Below are positions 7,385 through 15,686 of a stretch of DNA of 53,806 nt, piece after piece. Numbering within the stretch: position 1 is the first letter of the stretch; every line of letters begins with the position of its first letter. This DNA comes from Cellulomonas avistercoris (GTDB lineage: Bacteria; Actinomycetota; Actinomycetes; Actinomycetales; Cellulomonadaceae), in the NCBI RefSeq assembly GCF_014836445.1, contig NZ_JACSQV010000015.1, forward strand, positions 1 through 53,806, read 5' to 3'. The notes beneath the pieces are model-generated. The model worked only from the letters and a program-made list of their open reading frames with translations. It was not told where the DNA came from and did not search any database. The position numbers and the translations under genes were made by a program.

Positions 7385-9187
7385 CCCGACCTGATCCGGC
7401 AGGGCCCCAGCGGGGACGTAGGTCCCGGTCGGAGGGTGAATCGGCCCGGCTCCCGGGCCGTCCACCTCGACGCGGCGCAGCCGGGCCCGGTCCCCCGGTC
7501 GCAGCTGCGCGGCCCGGGCGCGCGCGGCACGCGTCAGCACCGCCACGACCGGGTAGCCGCCCGTCACCGGGTGGTCCGCGCCGAACAGGACCGGCTGCCC
7601 GTCGTGCGGGACCTGCACCGCCCCGGCCACGAGGCCCTCGGAGGGCAGCTCGGCGCGCACGGCGCCCGTGAGGGCCTCACCCGTCAGACGCACGGCGACG
7701 CGGTTGCTCGCCGCCGCGACCTGCCACACGGCCGACCACAGCCGGGCGCGGCCGGCCGCGTCGAGGTGGTCCAGGCGGGGGCCGTCGGACGCGTCGAGCA
7801 GCACCACGTCGCCGTCCCGGCCCGCGCCGGTGCGGCCTCGGGCCGGTGGTGCGTCGGGCAGCGGCAGCTCCGGCGACCCGTCGAACGCCCACCCCAGCGG
7901 CAGCACGTCACCCGCGCTCAGGGCCGCCGGGCCCAGCCCCGACAGGACGTCCCTCGACCGCGAGCCGAGCACGTGCGGCACGTCGATCCCGCCGCGCACC
8001 GCGAGCCACGTCCGCACCCCGTCGCGCGGCGCGGCGAGCCGCAGCGTGGACCCCGCGACGGCGCGGACCGCCGTGGCGTGCGGCACCGGGACGCCGTCGA
8101 GCTCGGCCGCCACCGCGGCACCCGTGAGCGCGAAGGCGGTGGTCGCACCGCACCGCACCTCCAGGCCGCCCAGCAGGATCTCCAGACCCGCGGCGTCGGC
8201 CCGGTTGCCGACCAGGCGGTTCGCGCGGCGCAGGGCGTCGGGGTCGGCGGCACCCGACCGCGGCACGCCGACGGCCGCCAGACCCGGGCGACCCTGGTCC
8301 TCGACGAGCGTCAGCGGGCCGGTCGCGACGACGGTCAGGGACCGGTCGCCCGGGGTGGGGCCGGACGTCGGGGTGGGGCCGGACGTCGGGGTGGGGCCGG
8401 ACGTCGGGGTGGGGCCGGACGTCGGGGTGGCGGGGGTCGCGCGGGTCACGGCGCCTGCGGGGAGGCCCGGTGCGTCGGGCGTCGGGCGTCGTCCGCCGTC
8501 GAGGAGCGCGACGACCGGCGGGGCCGCGCGCCGCACGAACCGCACGACGTCACCGGGCGCGAGCAGGGCCGCGCGTGCGACCCCGCGCGCGGCGTCGAAC
8601 ATCTCGACGTCGGTCGTGCCGAGCAGCCGCCACCCGCCCGGCGACGGCGCCGGGTAGACCGCGGTGAACTCGCCCGCGACCGCCACCGCGCCGGACGGCA
8701 CGCGCGTGCGCGGCGTCGCGAGCCTCGCCACCCGCAGCCGCGGGTCGAGGCCGACGACGTACGCGAAGCCGGGTGCGAAGCCGCCGAACGCCACCCGGTA
8801 GCCGTCGGGCCCACCGGCGAGGTGCCGGGTCACGACCTCCTCGACGGACAGGTCGGTCGCTTCGGCGACGTCGTGCAGGTCCGGCCCGTCGTACACGACG
8901 GGGACCTCGACGACGCGCTCACCCGCCGGGTCGTGCGGGTCGTGCGGGCCGTGCGGGCCGTCCGACGGGTCGTCGAGCGCCGCGGCCGCCCGCCCGACGC
9001 CCGCCGCCCAGGTGGGACGTCGCCGCGCGTCGCCCCGCACGAGCACCGTGCGGGCAGCGGGCACGACGTCCACGACGCCGGGGACGGGACGCGCCCGCAG
9101 CGCGGCGTCGAGGGCACGCACCTCGTCGAGGCCCTCGACCTCGACGAGCACCCCGTCCTCGCCGCACGCGAGCAGCCGGGCGACCAC
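7340..9187 (-). CDS. pxpBC: 5-oxoprolinase subunits B and C, fused (PxpB-PxpC)
   Basis: ATP-dependent 5-oxoprolinase works as PxpA-PxpB-PxpC and opens 5-oxoproline to glutamate. The 615-residue protein starts with a PxpB/KipI cyclophilin-like domain (FGGFAPGFAYVVGLD, then TPRTRVPSGAVAVAG), passes through a repetitive linker, and ends with a PxpC/KipA biotin-carboxylase-like domain (VEDQGRPGLAAVGVPRSGA, ADHPVTGGYPVVAVL). GTG at 9187 lies one base after the pxpA stop, so translation is coupled. B and C are usually separate proteins; here one frame runs through both. The linker holds four TSGPTP repeats encoded by an 18-bp tandem repeat. Confidence 0.9.
   Translation of the reverse strand: MVARLLACGEDGVLVEVEGLDEVRALDAALRARPVPGVVDVVPAARTVLVRGDARRRPTWAAGVGRAAAALDDPSDGPHGPHDPHDPAGERVVEVPVVYDGPDLHDVAEATDLSVEEVVTRHLAGGPDGYRVAFGGFAPGFAYVVGLDPRLRVARLATPRTRVPSGAVAVAGEFTAVYPAPSPGGWRLLGTTDVEMFDAARGVARAALLAPGDVVRFVRRAAPPVVALLDGGRRPTPDAPGLPAGAVTRATPATPTSGPTPTSGPTPTSGPTPTSGPTPGDRSLTVVATGPLTLVEDQGRPGLAAVGVPRSGAADPDALRRANRLVGNRADAAGLEILLGGLEVRCGATTAFALTGAAVAAELDGVPVPHATAVRAVAGSTLRLAAPRDGVRTWLAVRGGIDVPHVLGSRSRDVLSGLGPAALSAGDVLPLGWAFDGSPELPLPDAPPARGRTGAGRDGDVVLLDASDGPRLDHLDAAGRARLWSAVWQVAAASNRVAVRLTGEALTGAVRAELPSEGLVAGAVQVPHDGQPVLFGADHPVTGGYPVVAVLTRAARARAAQLRPGDRARLRRVEVDGPGAGPIHPPTGTYVPAGALPDQVGTPHVGAPGVSGHNM
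8352..8428. repeat. 18-bp tandem repeat in the PxpB-PxpC linker
   Basis: Four near-identical copies of GGGGTGGGGCCGGACGTC, in frame, encode the linker repeat TSGPTP on the minus strand. The unit is a multiple of three, so copy-number change would lengthen or shorten the linker without breaking the frame. Confidence 0.9.
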
Positions 9188-9188
9188 G

Positions 9189-10037
9189 TCAGGGCCTCGC
9201 GCGCCGGCCTGCGGCGTCCCGCGCGACCGGGCCCGCCAGGCCGCCGCCCGACCCACTGCCGGGGTGGGGGGCGTCGGCGAACGGCCGGACGTCGACCGCG
9301 GCCGCCGCGAGCGCGGCGCGCACGGCCCGGGCGATGCCCACGGCACCCGGCGTGTCCGAGTGCACGCACAGCGAGCCGGGCGTCAGCTCGACGACCGACC
9401 CGTCGACCGCGACGACGACCCCGTCGACGGCCATGCGCACGGCGCGGGCCGCGGCCTCCTCGGGGTCGACGACGAGCGCGCCGGGCCGCCCCCGCGGGAC
9501 GAGCGTGCCGTCCGGCGCGTACCCGCGGTCGAGGAACGCCTCGGTCATGACCCGCAGCCCGGCCGCACGCGCGAGCGCGAGAAGGCGTGAGCCGGGCAAC
9601 CCGAGCAGCGTGAGCGTCGGGTCCGTCGCGGCCACCGCCTCGACGACGGCCCGCGCCTGGTCCTCGTCGTGCACGACCGCGTTGTACAGGGCACCGTGCG
9701 GCTTGACGTGCGTCACGCGCGCACCGACCGACGTCGCGACCGCGAGCAGCGCGCCCACCTGGTAGGCCACCTGCGCGCGCAGCACGGCCGGCGCGACGTC
9801 GAACCGCCGACGGCCGAAGCCGTCGCGGTCGTCGTACGACGGGTGGGCGCCGATCGCGACGCCGCGCGCCACCGCCCCCGCGCACGTCAGCGCCATCGTC
9901 GCGGCGTCGCCGCCGTGGTAGCCCGTCGCGACGTTGGCGCTCGACACCAGGTCGAGCAGCGCGGCGTCGGCGGGCGGCTCGAGGCGCCACGGCCCGTCGC
10001 CCTCGCCGAGGTCCGCGTTCAGGTCGATGACGCCCAC
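9189..10037 (-). CDS. pxpA: 5-oxoprolinase subunit PxpA (LamB/YcsF family)
   Basis: Catalytic-type subunit of prokaryotic 5-oxoprolinase. The 282-residue protein opens with the family signature IDLNADLGEGDG, then SSANVATGYHGGD, IGAHPSYDDRDGFGRR, HVKPHGALYN and EAFLDRGYAPDGTLVPRG, all hallmarks of PxpA. GTG at 10037 follows GGGGGAGG at eight bases and places the signature at residue 4. The last 30 residues are a Gly/Ser/Arg tail beyond the usual 250-residue length. It is divergent from the helicase gene, with about 108 bases between starts, and is coupled to pxpBC downstream. Confidence 0.95.
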   Translation of the reverse strand: MGVIDLNADLGEGDGPWRLEPPADAALLDLVSSANVATGYHGGDAATMALTCAGAVARGVAIGAHPSYDDRDGFGRRRFDVAPAVLRAQVAYQVGALLAVATSVGARVTHVKPHGALYNAVVHDEDQARAVVEAVAATDPTLTLLGLPGSRLLALARAAGLRVMTEAFLDRGYAPDGTLVPRGRPGALVVDPEEAAARAVRMAVDGVVVAVDGSVVELTPGSLCVHSDTPGAVGIARAVRAALAAAAVDVRPFADAPHPGSGSGGGLAGPVARDAAGRRARP

Positions 10038-10145
10038 GCGCCGATCCTCCCCCACGTGCGGGCCGACCACACGCGCCACGCGCACCGCCGGGCCTGCGCG
10101 GGATGCGGGCGGGGCGAGTGACGGGCGCGGCGGTGGGAGGATCGG

Positions 10146-12752
10146 GTGGTGGATCCCGGCGTGCTGCTCGACGTGCTGCTCGCCGGTGGGCGGCGCGCCG
10201 ACCGGGCGACCCACGTGCGCGAGCTGCCCGCGCGTGACGGCGTCCGTGCGGACTGGCCGGCATGGGCGGACGCCGACCTCGTGCGCGGGTACCGCTCGAT
10301 GGGCGTCGACCGCCCCTGGGCGCACCAGGTGGACGCGGCCGACGCGGCCTGGTCGGGCCGGCACACGGTTCTGGCGACGTCGACCGGCTCGGGCAAGTCG
10401 CTCGCGTTCTGGCTGCCGGCGCTCTCCGCGGTCCGTCGCGGTGCCGCGGGCACGCTCCTGGACCCCGGACGCATCGAGTCGGTGGCTCGTCGACCCACGG
10501 TGCTGTACCTGAGCCCGACCAAGGCGCTCGCGGCCGACCAGCTGGCGGGCCTCGAACGGCTGCTGGTCGCGGCAGGCACGCGGGACGTGCGGGTGGCCAC
10601 GTGCGACGGCGACACGTCGCGCGACGAGCGGCGGTGGGTCCGCGAGCACGCCGACGTCGTCCTGACCAACCCCGACTTCCTGCACTTCGCGCTGCTGCCC
10701 GCGCACGGCACGTGGTCCCGGCTGCTGTCGTCGCTGGCGTACGTGGTCGTCGACGAGTGCCACGCGTTCCGCGGCCTGTTCGGTGCGCACGTCGCGCTGG
10801 TCCTGCGGCGGCTGCGGCGCCTCGCTGCGGCCTACGGAGCCGAGCCCGTGGTCGTCCTGGCGTCGGCGACGACGTCGGACCCGGCCGCGAGCGCCGCGCG
10901 CCTGCTGGGCGTGACCCCCGCCGACGTGCACGCGGTGACCGACGACACCTCGCCGGCCGGACGCAAGACCGTCGTGCTGTGGCAGCCGCCCGAGCTGCCC
11001 GGCGGCGACACCCCGTGGGCCGCGCTGCTGCCCGCCGAGGACCGGTGGTCGACGGTCATCAGCGTGCCCGCGGGTGACGGGTCGGCGCAGGACCCCGAGG
11101 GACCCGAGGGGCCGGACGAGGGCGGTAGTGCCCGCGGGGGTGGGACCGCCGGGAGAGGTGAGCCCGGCACGGCAGGCGTCCCCGGACCGGGTGACGGGTC
11201 GACGTCTGCCCCGGAGGGCTCGGGGCCCGTGGGGACGGGCGAGCGCCTCGTCGCGGTCCCGCCCGACCGCCCGCGCCGCACGGCCACCGCCGAGGTCGCG
11301 GACCTGCTCGCCGACCTCGTCGCGGCGGGTGCGCGCGTGCTGGCGTTCACGCGGTCCCGGCGGGGGGCGGAGTCCGTCGCCGCCGCGACGCGCGACCACC
11401 TCGCGGCCGTCGACCCGACGCTGCCCTCCCTGGTGTCGTCGTACCGCGGCGGCTACCTCCCCGAGGAGCGCCGTGCGCTCGAGCGGGCCATCCGCGACGG
11501 CCACCTGCGCGCGCTGGCCACGACGAACGCGCTCGAGCTGGGCGTCGACATCTCCGGCCTGGACGCGGTGCTCATCGCGGGGTGGCCGGGGACGCGGGTG
11601 TCGCTGTGGCAGCAGGCCGGGCGCGCGGGCCGGGCGGGTGCGGACGGTCTGGTCGTGCTGGTGGCGCGCGAGGACCCCCTCGACACCTACCTCGTCCACC
11701 ATCCCGAGGCGGCGCTCGACGCACCCGTCGAGGCGACCGTGTTCGATCCCGGCAACCCGTACGTCCTGGCACCGCACCTGTGCGCGGCGGCAGCCGAGCG
11801 TCCGCTGCGGGCCGAGGAGCTCGACCTGTTCGGCCCGCGGGCGCTCGAGCTGCTCACCGAGCTCACCGAGCGCGGCATCCTGCGCCGGCGCGCGTCCGGC
11901 TGGTACTGGACGCACGCGGAGCCGGCGAGCCGCATGACGGACCTGCGCGGCGCCGGGGGCGAGCCGGTCCGCGTCGTCGAGACCGCCACCGGGCGGCTGC
12001 TGGGCACGGTCGACGCCGCGTCGGCCGACGCGACCGTCCACCCGGGTGCCGTCTACGTGCACCTGGGCGCGACGTACGTGGTGGACGAGCTGCACCTGGA
12101 GGACGGCGCCGCGCTGGCCACGCGCCGCGACGTCGACCACGGCACGTGGGCGCGGTGGGTCACCTCGACGACGGTCGTCGACGTCGAGCGTCAGGTCGAC
12201 TGGGGTCCGCTGACCTGGAGCTACGGGCAGGTGGACGTCACGACGCAGGTGGTCGGCTACCAGCGCCGCCGCATCCCGGACCTGCAGGTGCTCTCGACGC
12301 ACGAGCTCGACCTGCCGGCCCGCACGCTGCGGACGAGCGCGGTCTGGTGGACGGCGCCGCCCGAGGTCCTGGCGGAGGCCGGCGTGACCCTCGAGGTCGC
12401 GCCCGGCGCCCTGCACGCCGCGGAGCACGCGTCGATCGGCCTGCTGCCGCTGCTCGCGACGTGCGACCGCTGGGACCTGGGCGGGCTCTCGACGCTCGTC
12501 CACCCGGACACCGGCCACGCGACGGTGTTCGTGCACGACGGGCACCCGGGTGGTGCCGGCTTCGCCCAGCGCGGCTTCGAGCTCGGCCCGGTGTGGCTCA
12601 CCGCGACGCGCGACGCGATCGCCGCGTGCCCGTGCGCCACGGGGTGCCCCGCGTGCGTGCAGTCCCCCAAGTGCGGCAACGCCAACGAGCCCCTCGACAA
12701 GGCCGGCGCGCTGCGCCTCCTCACCACGGTCCTCACCCACGCCACCCCCTGA
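10146..12752 (+). CDS. DECH-box helicase of the helicase/secretion neighbourhood (YprA/MrfA-like)
   Basis: Superfamily 2 helicase of 868 residues. It has Walker A ATSTGSGKS at about residues 77-85, the YLSPTKALA motif, the DECH box at 203-206, the motif III-type LASATTSD, and a helicase C domain with AFTRSRRGAES, ATTNALELGVDISGLD and QQAGRAGRAG. The C-terminal DUF1998-type domain ends with a cysteine cluster (CPCATGCPACVQSPKC), probably a metal site. Residues about 315-375 form a Gly/Pro-rich insert between the two RecA lobes. GTG at 10146 follows GGGAGG. Relatives act in DNA repair (Bacillus MrfA), but this subgroup is defined by its place next to the actinobacterial tad-like genes. Convergent with that operon. 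Confidence 0.92.
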   Translation: MVDPGVLLDVLLAGGRRADRATHVRELPARDGVRADWPAWADADLVRGYRSMGVDRPWAHQVDAADAAWSGRHTVLATSTGSGKSLAFWLPALSAVRRGAAGTLLDPGRIESVARRPTVLYLSPTKALAADQLAGLERLLVAAGTRDVRVATCDGDTSRDERRWVREHADVVLTNPDFLHFALLPAHGTWSRLLSSLAYVVVDECHAFRGLFGAHVALVLRRLRRLAAAYGAEPVVVLASATTSDPAASAARLLGVTPADVHAVTDDTSPAGRKTVVLWQPPELPGGDTPWAALLPAEDRWSTVISVPAGDGSAQDPEGPEGPDEGGSARGGGTAGRGEPGTAGVPGPGDGSTSAPEGSGPVGTGERLVAVPPDRPRRTATAEVADLLADLVAAGARVLAFTRSRRGAESVAAATRDHLAAVDPTLPSLVSSYRGGYLPEERRALERAIRDGHLRALATTNALELGVDISGLDAVLIAGWPGTRVSLWQQAGRAGRAGADGLVVLVAREDPLDTYLVHHPEAALDAPVEATVFDPGNPYVLAPHLCAAAAERPLRAEELDLFGPRALELLTELTERGILRRRASGWYWTHAEPASRMTDLRGAGGEPVRVVETATGRLLGTVDAASADATVHPGAVYVHLGATYVVDELHLEDGAALATRRDVDHGTWARWVTSTTVVDVERQVDWGPLTWSYGQVDVTTQVVGYQRRRIPDLQVLSTHELDLPARTLRTSAVWWTAPPEVLAEAGVTLEVAPGALHAAEHASIGLLPLLATCDRWDLGGLSTLVHPDTGHATVFVHDGHPGGAGFAQRGFELGPVWLTATRDAIAACPCATGCPACVQSPKCGNANEPLDKAGALRLLTTVLTHATP

Positions 12753-12771
12753 CCCCCACCCCCCCTCTCGT

Positions 12772-12964
12772 CGAGAGAGCAATCCAGTCACCGGCCGAAC
12801 CGGATCGACATCTCACCGCGGGGGGGGGGGTGGCACCCCCTCCCCGCCGAGAGTGCAATCCGTCACCGGCCGAACTGGATCGACATCTCACCGAGGGGGG
12901 GTGACCCACCCCCTCCCCGCCGAGAGAGCAATCCAGTCGCCGGTCGAACCGGATCGACATCTCA
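12772..12964. repeat. Three tandem copies of a 73-76-bp intergenic repeat
   Basis: Three copies of a roughly 47-bp core begin at 12772, 12848 and 12921, each starting CGAGAG(A/T)GCAATCC and ending ATCGACATCTCAC, separated by C/G-rich spacers such as CACCCCCTCCCCGC. Inside each core is CCGG-N5-C(C/T)GG, a short self-pairing element kept in all copies (the C-to-T change in copy 2 leaves a G-T pair). Copy 2 lacks one A. The third copy runs into the gene end: its TCA at 12962-12964 is the stop codon of the TadG-like gene. The copies lie between convergent genes, so they could act as terminators or be a dispersed REP-type element. Confidence 0.85.
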
Positions 12965-13393
12965 CGGGAGGGGGCGGGCGGGCGGGCGGCCGGCGCGGGC
13001 GATGTCGCGGGCGTCGCCGATGCCGGAGGTCACCCGGACCCGGACCGTCACGTCACCCGTCGGCCCCGGTGTGCACGAGGTCAGCAGCGCACCGTTGCGG
13101 CGGGCCGCCACGGTCGCCTGCGCGCAGGGGTCGGTGCCACCGTCCGCGGCGTGCTGGGCGGCCGCGAGCGCGGCGAGGTCCGCGGCAGCGGCCGCCGTCG
13201 CCGCCGTGACGTGCGCGGACCCGACGAGCCCCGCGGCGAGCACGAGCGACAGCGCGACCGTCACCACCGCGAGCACGAGCACGGCACCGGACCCCGCGTC
13301 CCGCCCCGGGCCGGGCGCCCCCGACGCGAGACGGCCGTCCCCGTCGGCACGTGATCGCGAGGGCTCCGCGGGCCGGTCGGTCGGCGACCTCAC
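12962..13393 (-). CDS. TadE/TadG-like protein (Rv3654c type), helicase/secretion neighbourhood
   Basis: A 143-residue protein with a basic/Ser-Gly N-terminus, one membrane segment around GAVLVLAVVTVALSLVLA (about residues 40-65), and a short extracellular part rich in Ala with two cysteines (DPCAQAT, LLTSCTPG) that could form a disulfide. It resembles the last gene of the actinobacterial tad-like operon. GTG at 13393 overlaps the stop of the preceding TadE gene in GTGA. The probable role is a minor pseudopilin or an exported component; there is no direct evidence of function. The stop codon lies in an intergenic repeat. Confidence 0.8.
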   Translation of the reverse strand: MRSPTDRPAEPSRSRADGDGRLASGAPGPGRDAGSGAVLVLAVVTVALSLVLAAGLVGSAHVTAATAAAAADLAALAAAQHAADGGTDPCAQATVAARRNGALLTSCTPGPTGDVTVRVRVTSGIGDARDIARAGRPPARPLP

Positions 13394-13866
13394 GGCTCGG
13401 CCCAGCTCGTGGCCGAGGCCCTGGCACGGGCACCGGCCACGGGCCACGCGGTGAACGGCGCGCTCACCGTGACCGTGACCCAGCGGTCGTCGCGGGCGAC
13501 GCGCACGTCACCGCCACGCGCGCCGAGGACGTGCCGTGCGGCTGCGACGACCTCGCCGTCCGGCTCCCCCAGCGCGGCGACCCGTGCGCCCGTGCGAGCC
13601 GCGTCGACGCAGGTGAGCCGGGTCAGGGTCGCGGCGCCGGTCGCCAGCACGGCGGCCAGCACCGCCGCCACCGCGACCATGCCGACGGCGAGCTCAGCGG
13701 TGACGGCGCCGCGATCGGAGCGGTCGTGCGGGCCGGCGCCGGAGACCTGCGAGCCCCGAGCGTCCCGGGAGGCACGCGAGTCCCAGGACTCCCGCACGCC
13801 CGGGCCGGTCGCGGTGGTCCGGCCGGTCCGGGTGACCACCCGGGCGTCGCGGCGCCGCCCGGTCAT
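13390..13866 (-). CDS. TadE-like pseudopilin
   Basis: A 158-residue protein with a long polar, low-complexity head (residues 1-50) followed by DRGAVTAELAVGMVAVAAV, which is the TadE pattern: a Gly before the hydrophobic stretch and Glu at the fifth position after it, as in prepilin-peptidase substrates. A beta-rich domain follows with one Cys (RLTCVDAARTGAR). ATG at 13866 overlaps the stop of the DUF4244 gene (ATGA), and its own stop overlaps the next start (GTGA). Likely minor pilin of the Tad-like system. Confidence 0.82.
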   Translation of the reverse strand: MTGRRRDARVVTRTGRTTATGPGVRESWDSRASRDARGSQVSGAGPHDRSDRGAVTAELAVGMVAVAAVLAAVLATGAATLTRLTCVDAARTGARVAALGEPDGEVVAAARHVLGARGGDVRVARDDRWVTVTVSAPFTAWPVAGARARASATSWAEP

Positions 13867-14111
13867 CCGCCGAGCGCCTGCCGCACGATGCCGCTGAGCA
13901 GGCCCTTCACCTCGTTCCCCTTGAGCACCACCACCAGCACCCCGGCGAACCCCACGGCCGCCAGGGTCGCGATCGCGTACTCCGCCGTCGCCATCCCCGC
14001 GTCGTCCAGGTGCTCCCGCGCGCCGCGCAGCCGCCCCGGCACGGATGCCGCTCGCCGTGCCGTCCGCCGCCACGCCGCACGCGCGGCTGCGGTCCTCGTC
14101 CCGTGTCCCAT
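13863..14111 (-). CDS. DUF4244 protein, Flp-pilin-like
   Basis: An 82-residue protein with a basic N-terminal half, then DDAGMATAEYAIATLAAVG and a single hydrophobic segment. The G-MATAEY pattern (cleavage after Gly, Glu at +5, Tyr at +6) is that of Flp/Tad prepilins, so this is the likely major pilin subunit. ATG at 14111 is preceded by AAGGAG at seven bases. It is separated from tadC by 192 bases, the only real gap in the operon, which would allow separate, higher expression of the pilin; the strong ribosome binding site fits that. The pilin role is inferred from motif and place. Confidence 0.85.
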   Translation of the reverse strand: MGHGTRTAAARAAWRRTARRAASVPGRLRGAREHLDDAGMATAEYAIATLAAVGFAGVLVVVLKGNEVKGLLSGIVRQALGG

Positions 14112-14303
14112 CGGTGTGCTCCTTCGTCCGTCGACCTGGTCCGCTCGTGCGGGCCGGGCACCCTCGTGGCGCCCGGGACGAGCCTCGGGCGACCGGGTCG
14201 CGCCGTGGGGCCGCGCGCCGCGATCCGTGGACCGGGCGCCCCGCGCCGGTGGCTGTGGGCGGCTCGGCACCGAGCGGCATCCACCCGCGCGGCCCCGGAG
14301 CGG

Positions 14304-14954
14304 TCACGGCCCCGCTCCCCGGAGGTCCCCGGCGAGCCCCAGGACGACCGGCACCAGACCGAGCAGCACGAAGGCCGGGAGGAAGCACAGACCGAGCGGC
14401 AGCGTCAGCCGCACCCCGAGCGCGCCGGCGGCGGCACGGACGCGCGCTCGGCGTTCGCGCCGCAGCCCGGCGGCCGCCGCACGCAGCTGCGGTGCCGGAG
14501 AGGCTCCCGCGTCCCGGCCGACGCGCAGGGCCCGCGCGAGTGCCGCGACCGACGGCGGGGCACCGGCCCAGGCAGCGTCCCAGGGTGCACCGAGACCCAG
14601 CGCGGTCCCGGCGCGCACGAGCGCGTCCCCCTCCTCCTCACCGAGGTGCCTGCCCGTGACCACGAGAGCCGTCGGCACGGGCGCGCCGCCGCGCACGGCC
14701 GCGGCGCACAGGTCCAGGACGAAAGCCGGGTCGAGCGGGGCCGACGGTGCACCCGAGCGGCCGGGACGGAGTCCGACCGTGGCACCGACCCACCCGACCC
14801 ACCCGACCCACCCGACCCACCCGGCCCGCCTCCCGGTACCCGCCGGTACGCCCGCACTGCGCCTCGACCCCGCACTGCGCCGCACCTCGGCCCACGGGAG
14901 CACCGCGACGAGGACGCACGCCGCCACGACGAGCCCCGCCGCCACGGGGCTCAC
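14304..14954 (-). CDS. tadC: Type II secretion F / TadC-like membrane protein
   Basis: The 216-residue protein has an N-terminal hydrophobic segment, a cytoplasmic helical domain typical of T2SSF proteins (VLDLCAAAVRGGAPVPTAL, PWDAAWAGAP) and a C-terminal hydrophobic pair. It is the shorter of the two inner-membrane platform proteins of Tad systems. GTG at 14954 overlaps the tadB stop (GTGA). An odd feature is a run of WVG repeats near residues 45-57 encoded by a 9-bp tandem repeat, placed just after the first hydrophobic segment. Confidence 0.85.
   Translation of the reverse strand: MSPVAAGLVVAACVLVAVLPWAEVRRSAGSRRSAGVPAGTGRRAGWVGWVGWVGWVGATVGLRPGRSGAPSAPLDPAFVLDLCAAAVRGGAPVPTALVVTGRHLGEEEGDALVRAGTALGLGAPWDAAWAGAPPSVAALARALRVGRDAGASPAPQLRAAAAGLRRERRARVRAAAGALGVRLTLPLGLCFLPAFVLLGLVPVVLGLAGDLRGAGP
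14786..14822. repeat. 9-bp tandem repeat inside tadC
   Basis: Four copies of ACCCACCCG in a row on plus encode WVG repeats on minus. The unit is in frame, so slippage would change only the number of WVG triplets. Confidence 0.9.
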
Positions 14955-15673
14955 GGCGCACCTGCCCGTCGTAGCAGCGCGTCGACCCAGGCGCGTCCGG
15001 CGACGACCAGCGCGACGCCCACTGCGCCCAGGACGCTCCCGAGGCCACCGTCCGTGAGCACCTCCCACGGCCGGGCCCCCATGGCACTACCGACGAGCAG
15101 CCCGAGGACCGGGAGCGACGTGAGGACGCGCGCCGTGGCGCGCGGACCCGCCAGCGCGGCCGCGAGCTCGCCCGCCTGCTCGGCGTCGGCCGCGGCGGCG
15201 TCGGCGAGGTGCTCGAGCACGTCGGCGAGGGGCGCACCCGTCTCGGCGGCGACGTGCGCCCCGGCGACGACCGCACGGACCCGGGCCCGCTGCTCGCGCG
15301 TCCCACCGACGGCCGCGACCACGACGTCCACCTCGGGGACCTGCCGGTCGACGGGTGAACCGAGCACCGCGGCCCACGCCGCGCCCGGGGGGACACCGGC
15401 GCGCACCTGCGCGGCGACGGCGTGCAGCACGCCGGCGAGGTCGCTCTGCCCGGTGCGCGTCGCGAGCGTGCGACGCCGCGGTCCCGGTCCGCGCGGCCGG
15501 CTCGACCCCGCGTGGCCCACGGGCCGCCCCGGGGCGGACAGGACGCCCCGGCCAGGAGCACCCGGAGCCCCCGGCCGCCCCCGCCGTGCTCCCGGTCCCG
15601 CGAGCGCGACGACGGCGAGTGCCACGAGAGCGCCGACGACCACGCTCACGGTGCGCCCTGGGACCGAGCGCAC
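14951..15673 (-). CDS. tadB: Type II secretion F / TadB-like membrane protein
   Basis: A 240-residue integral membrane protein. An N-terminal hydrophobic segment is followed by a proline/arginine-rich stretch, a T2SSF cytoplasmic domain (LAGVLHAVAAQVRAGVPPG, ETGAPLADVLEHLAD) and two C-terminal hydrophobic segments. With TadC it forms the inner-membrane platform driven by the TadA ATPase. GTG at 15673 is the first in-frame start after the tadA stop (13 bases away); an internal GTG about eight codons later is an alternative. Confidence 0.87.
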   Translation of the reverse strand: MRSVPGRTVSVVVGALVALAVVALAGPGARRGRPGAPGAPGRGVLSAPGRPVGHAGSSRPRGPGPRRRTLATRTGQSDLAGVLHAVAAQVRAGVPPGAAWAAVLGSPVDRQVPEVDVVVAAVGGTREQRARVRAVVAGAHVAAETGAPLADVLEHLADAAAADAEQAGELAAALAGPRATARVLTSLPVLGLLVGSAMGARPWEVLTDGGLGSVLGAVGVALVVAGRAWVDALLRRAGAP

Positions 15674-15686
15674 CGACCTCGCCGCC

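Noticed and set aside
4061..9550. Very long open frame on the plus strand across ribF, nrdD and pxpBC
   Set aside because: It is antisense to genes with clear domains and its translation is Arg/Pro/His-rich with no recognisable motif; it reflects the high GC content.
12772..12964. CRISPR array
   Set aside because: Only three diverged copies, short G/C spacers of low complexity and no cas genes; better described as an intergenic repeat.
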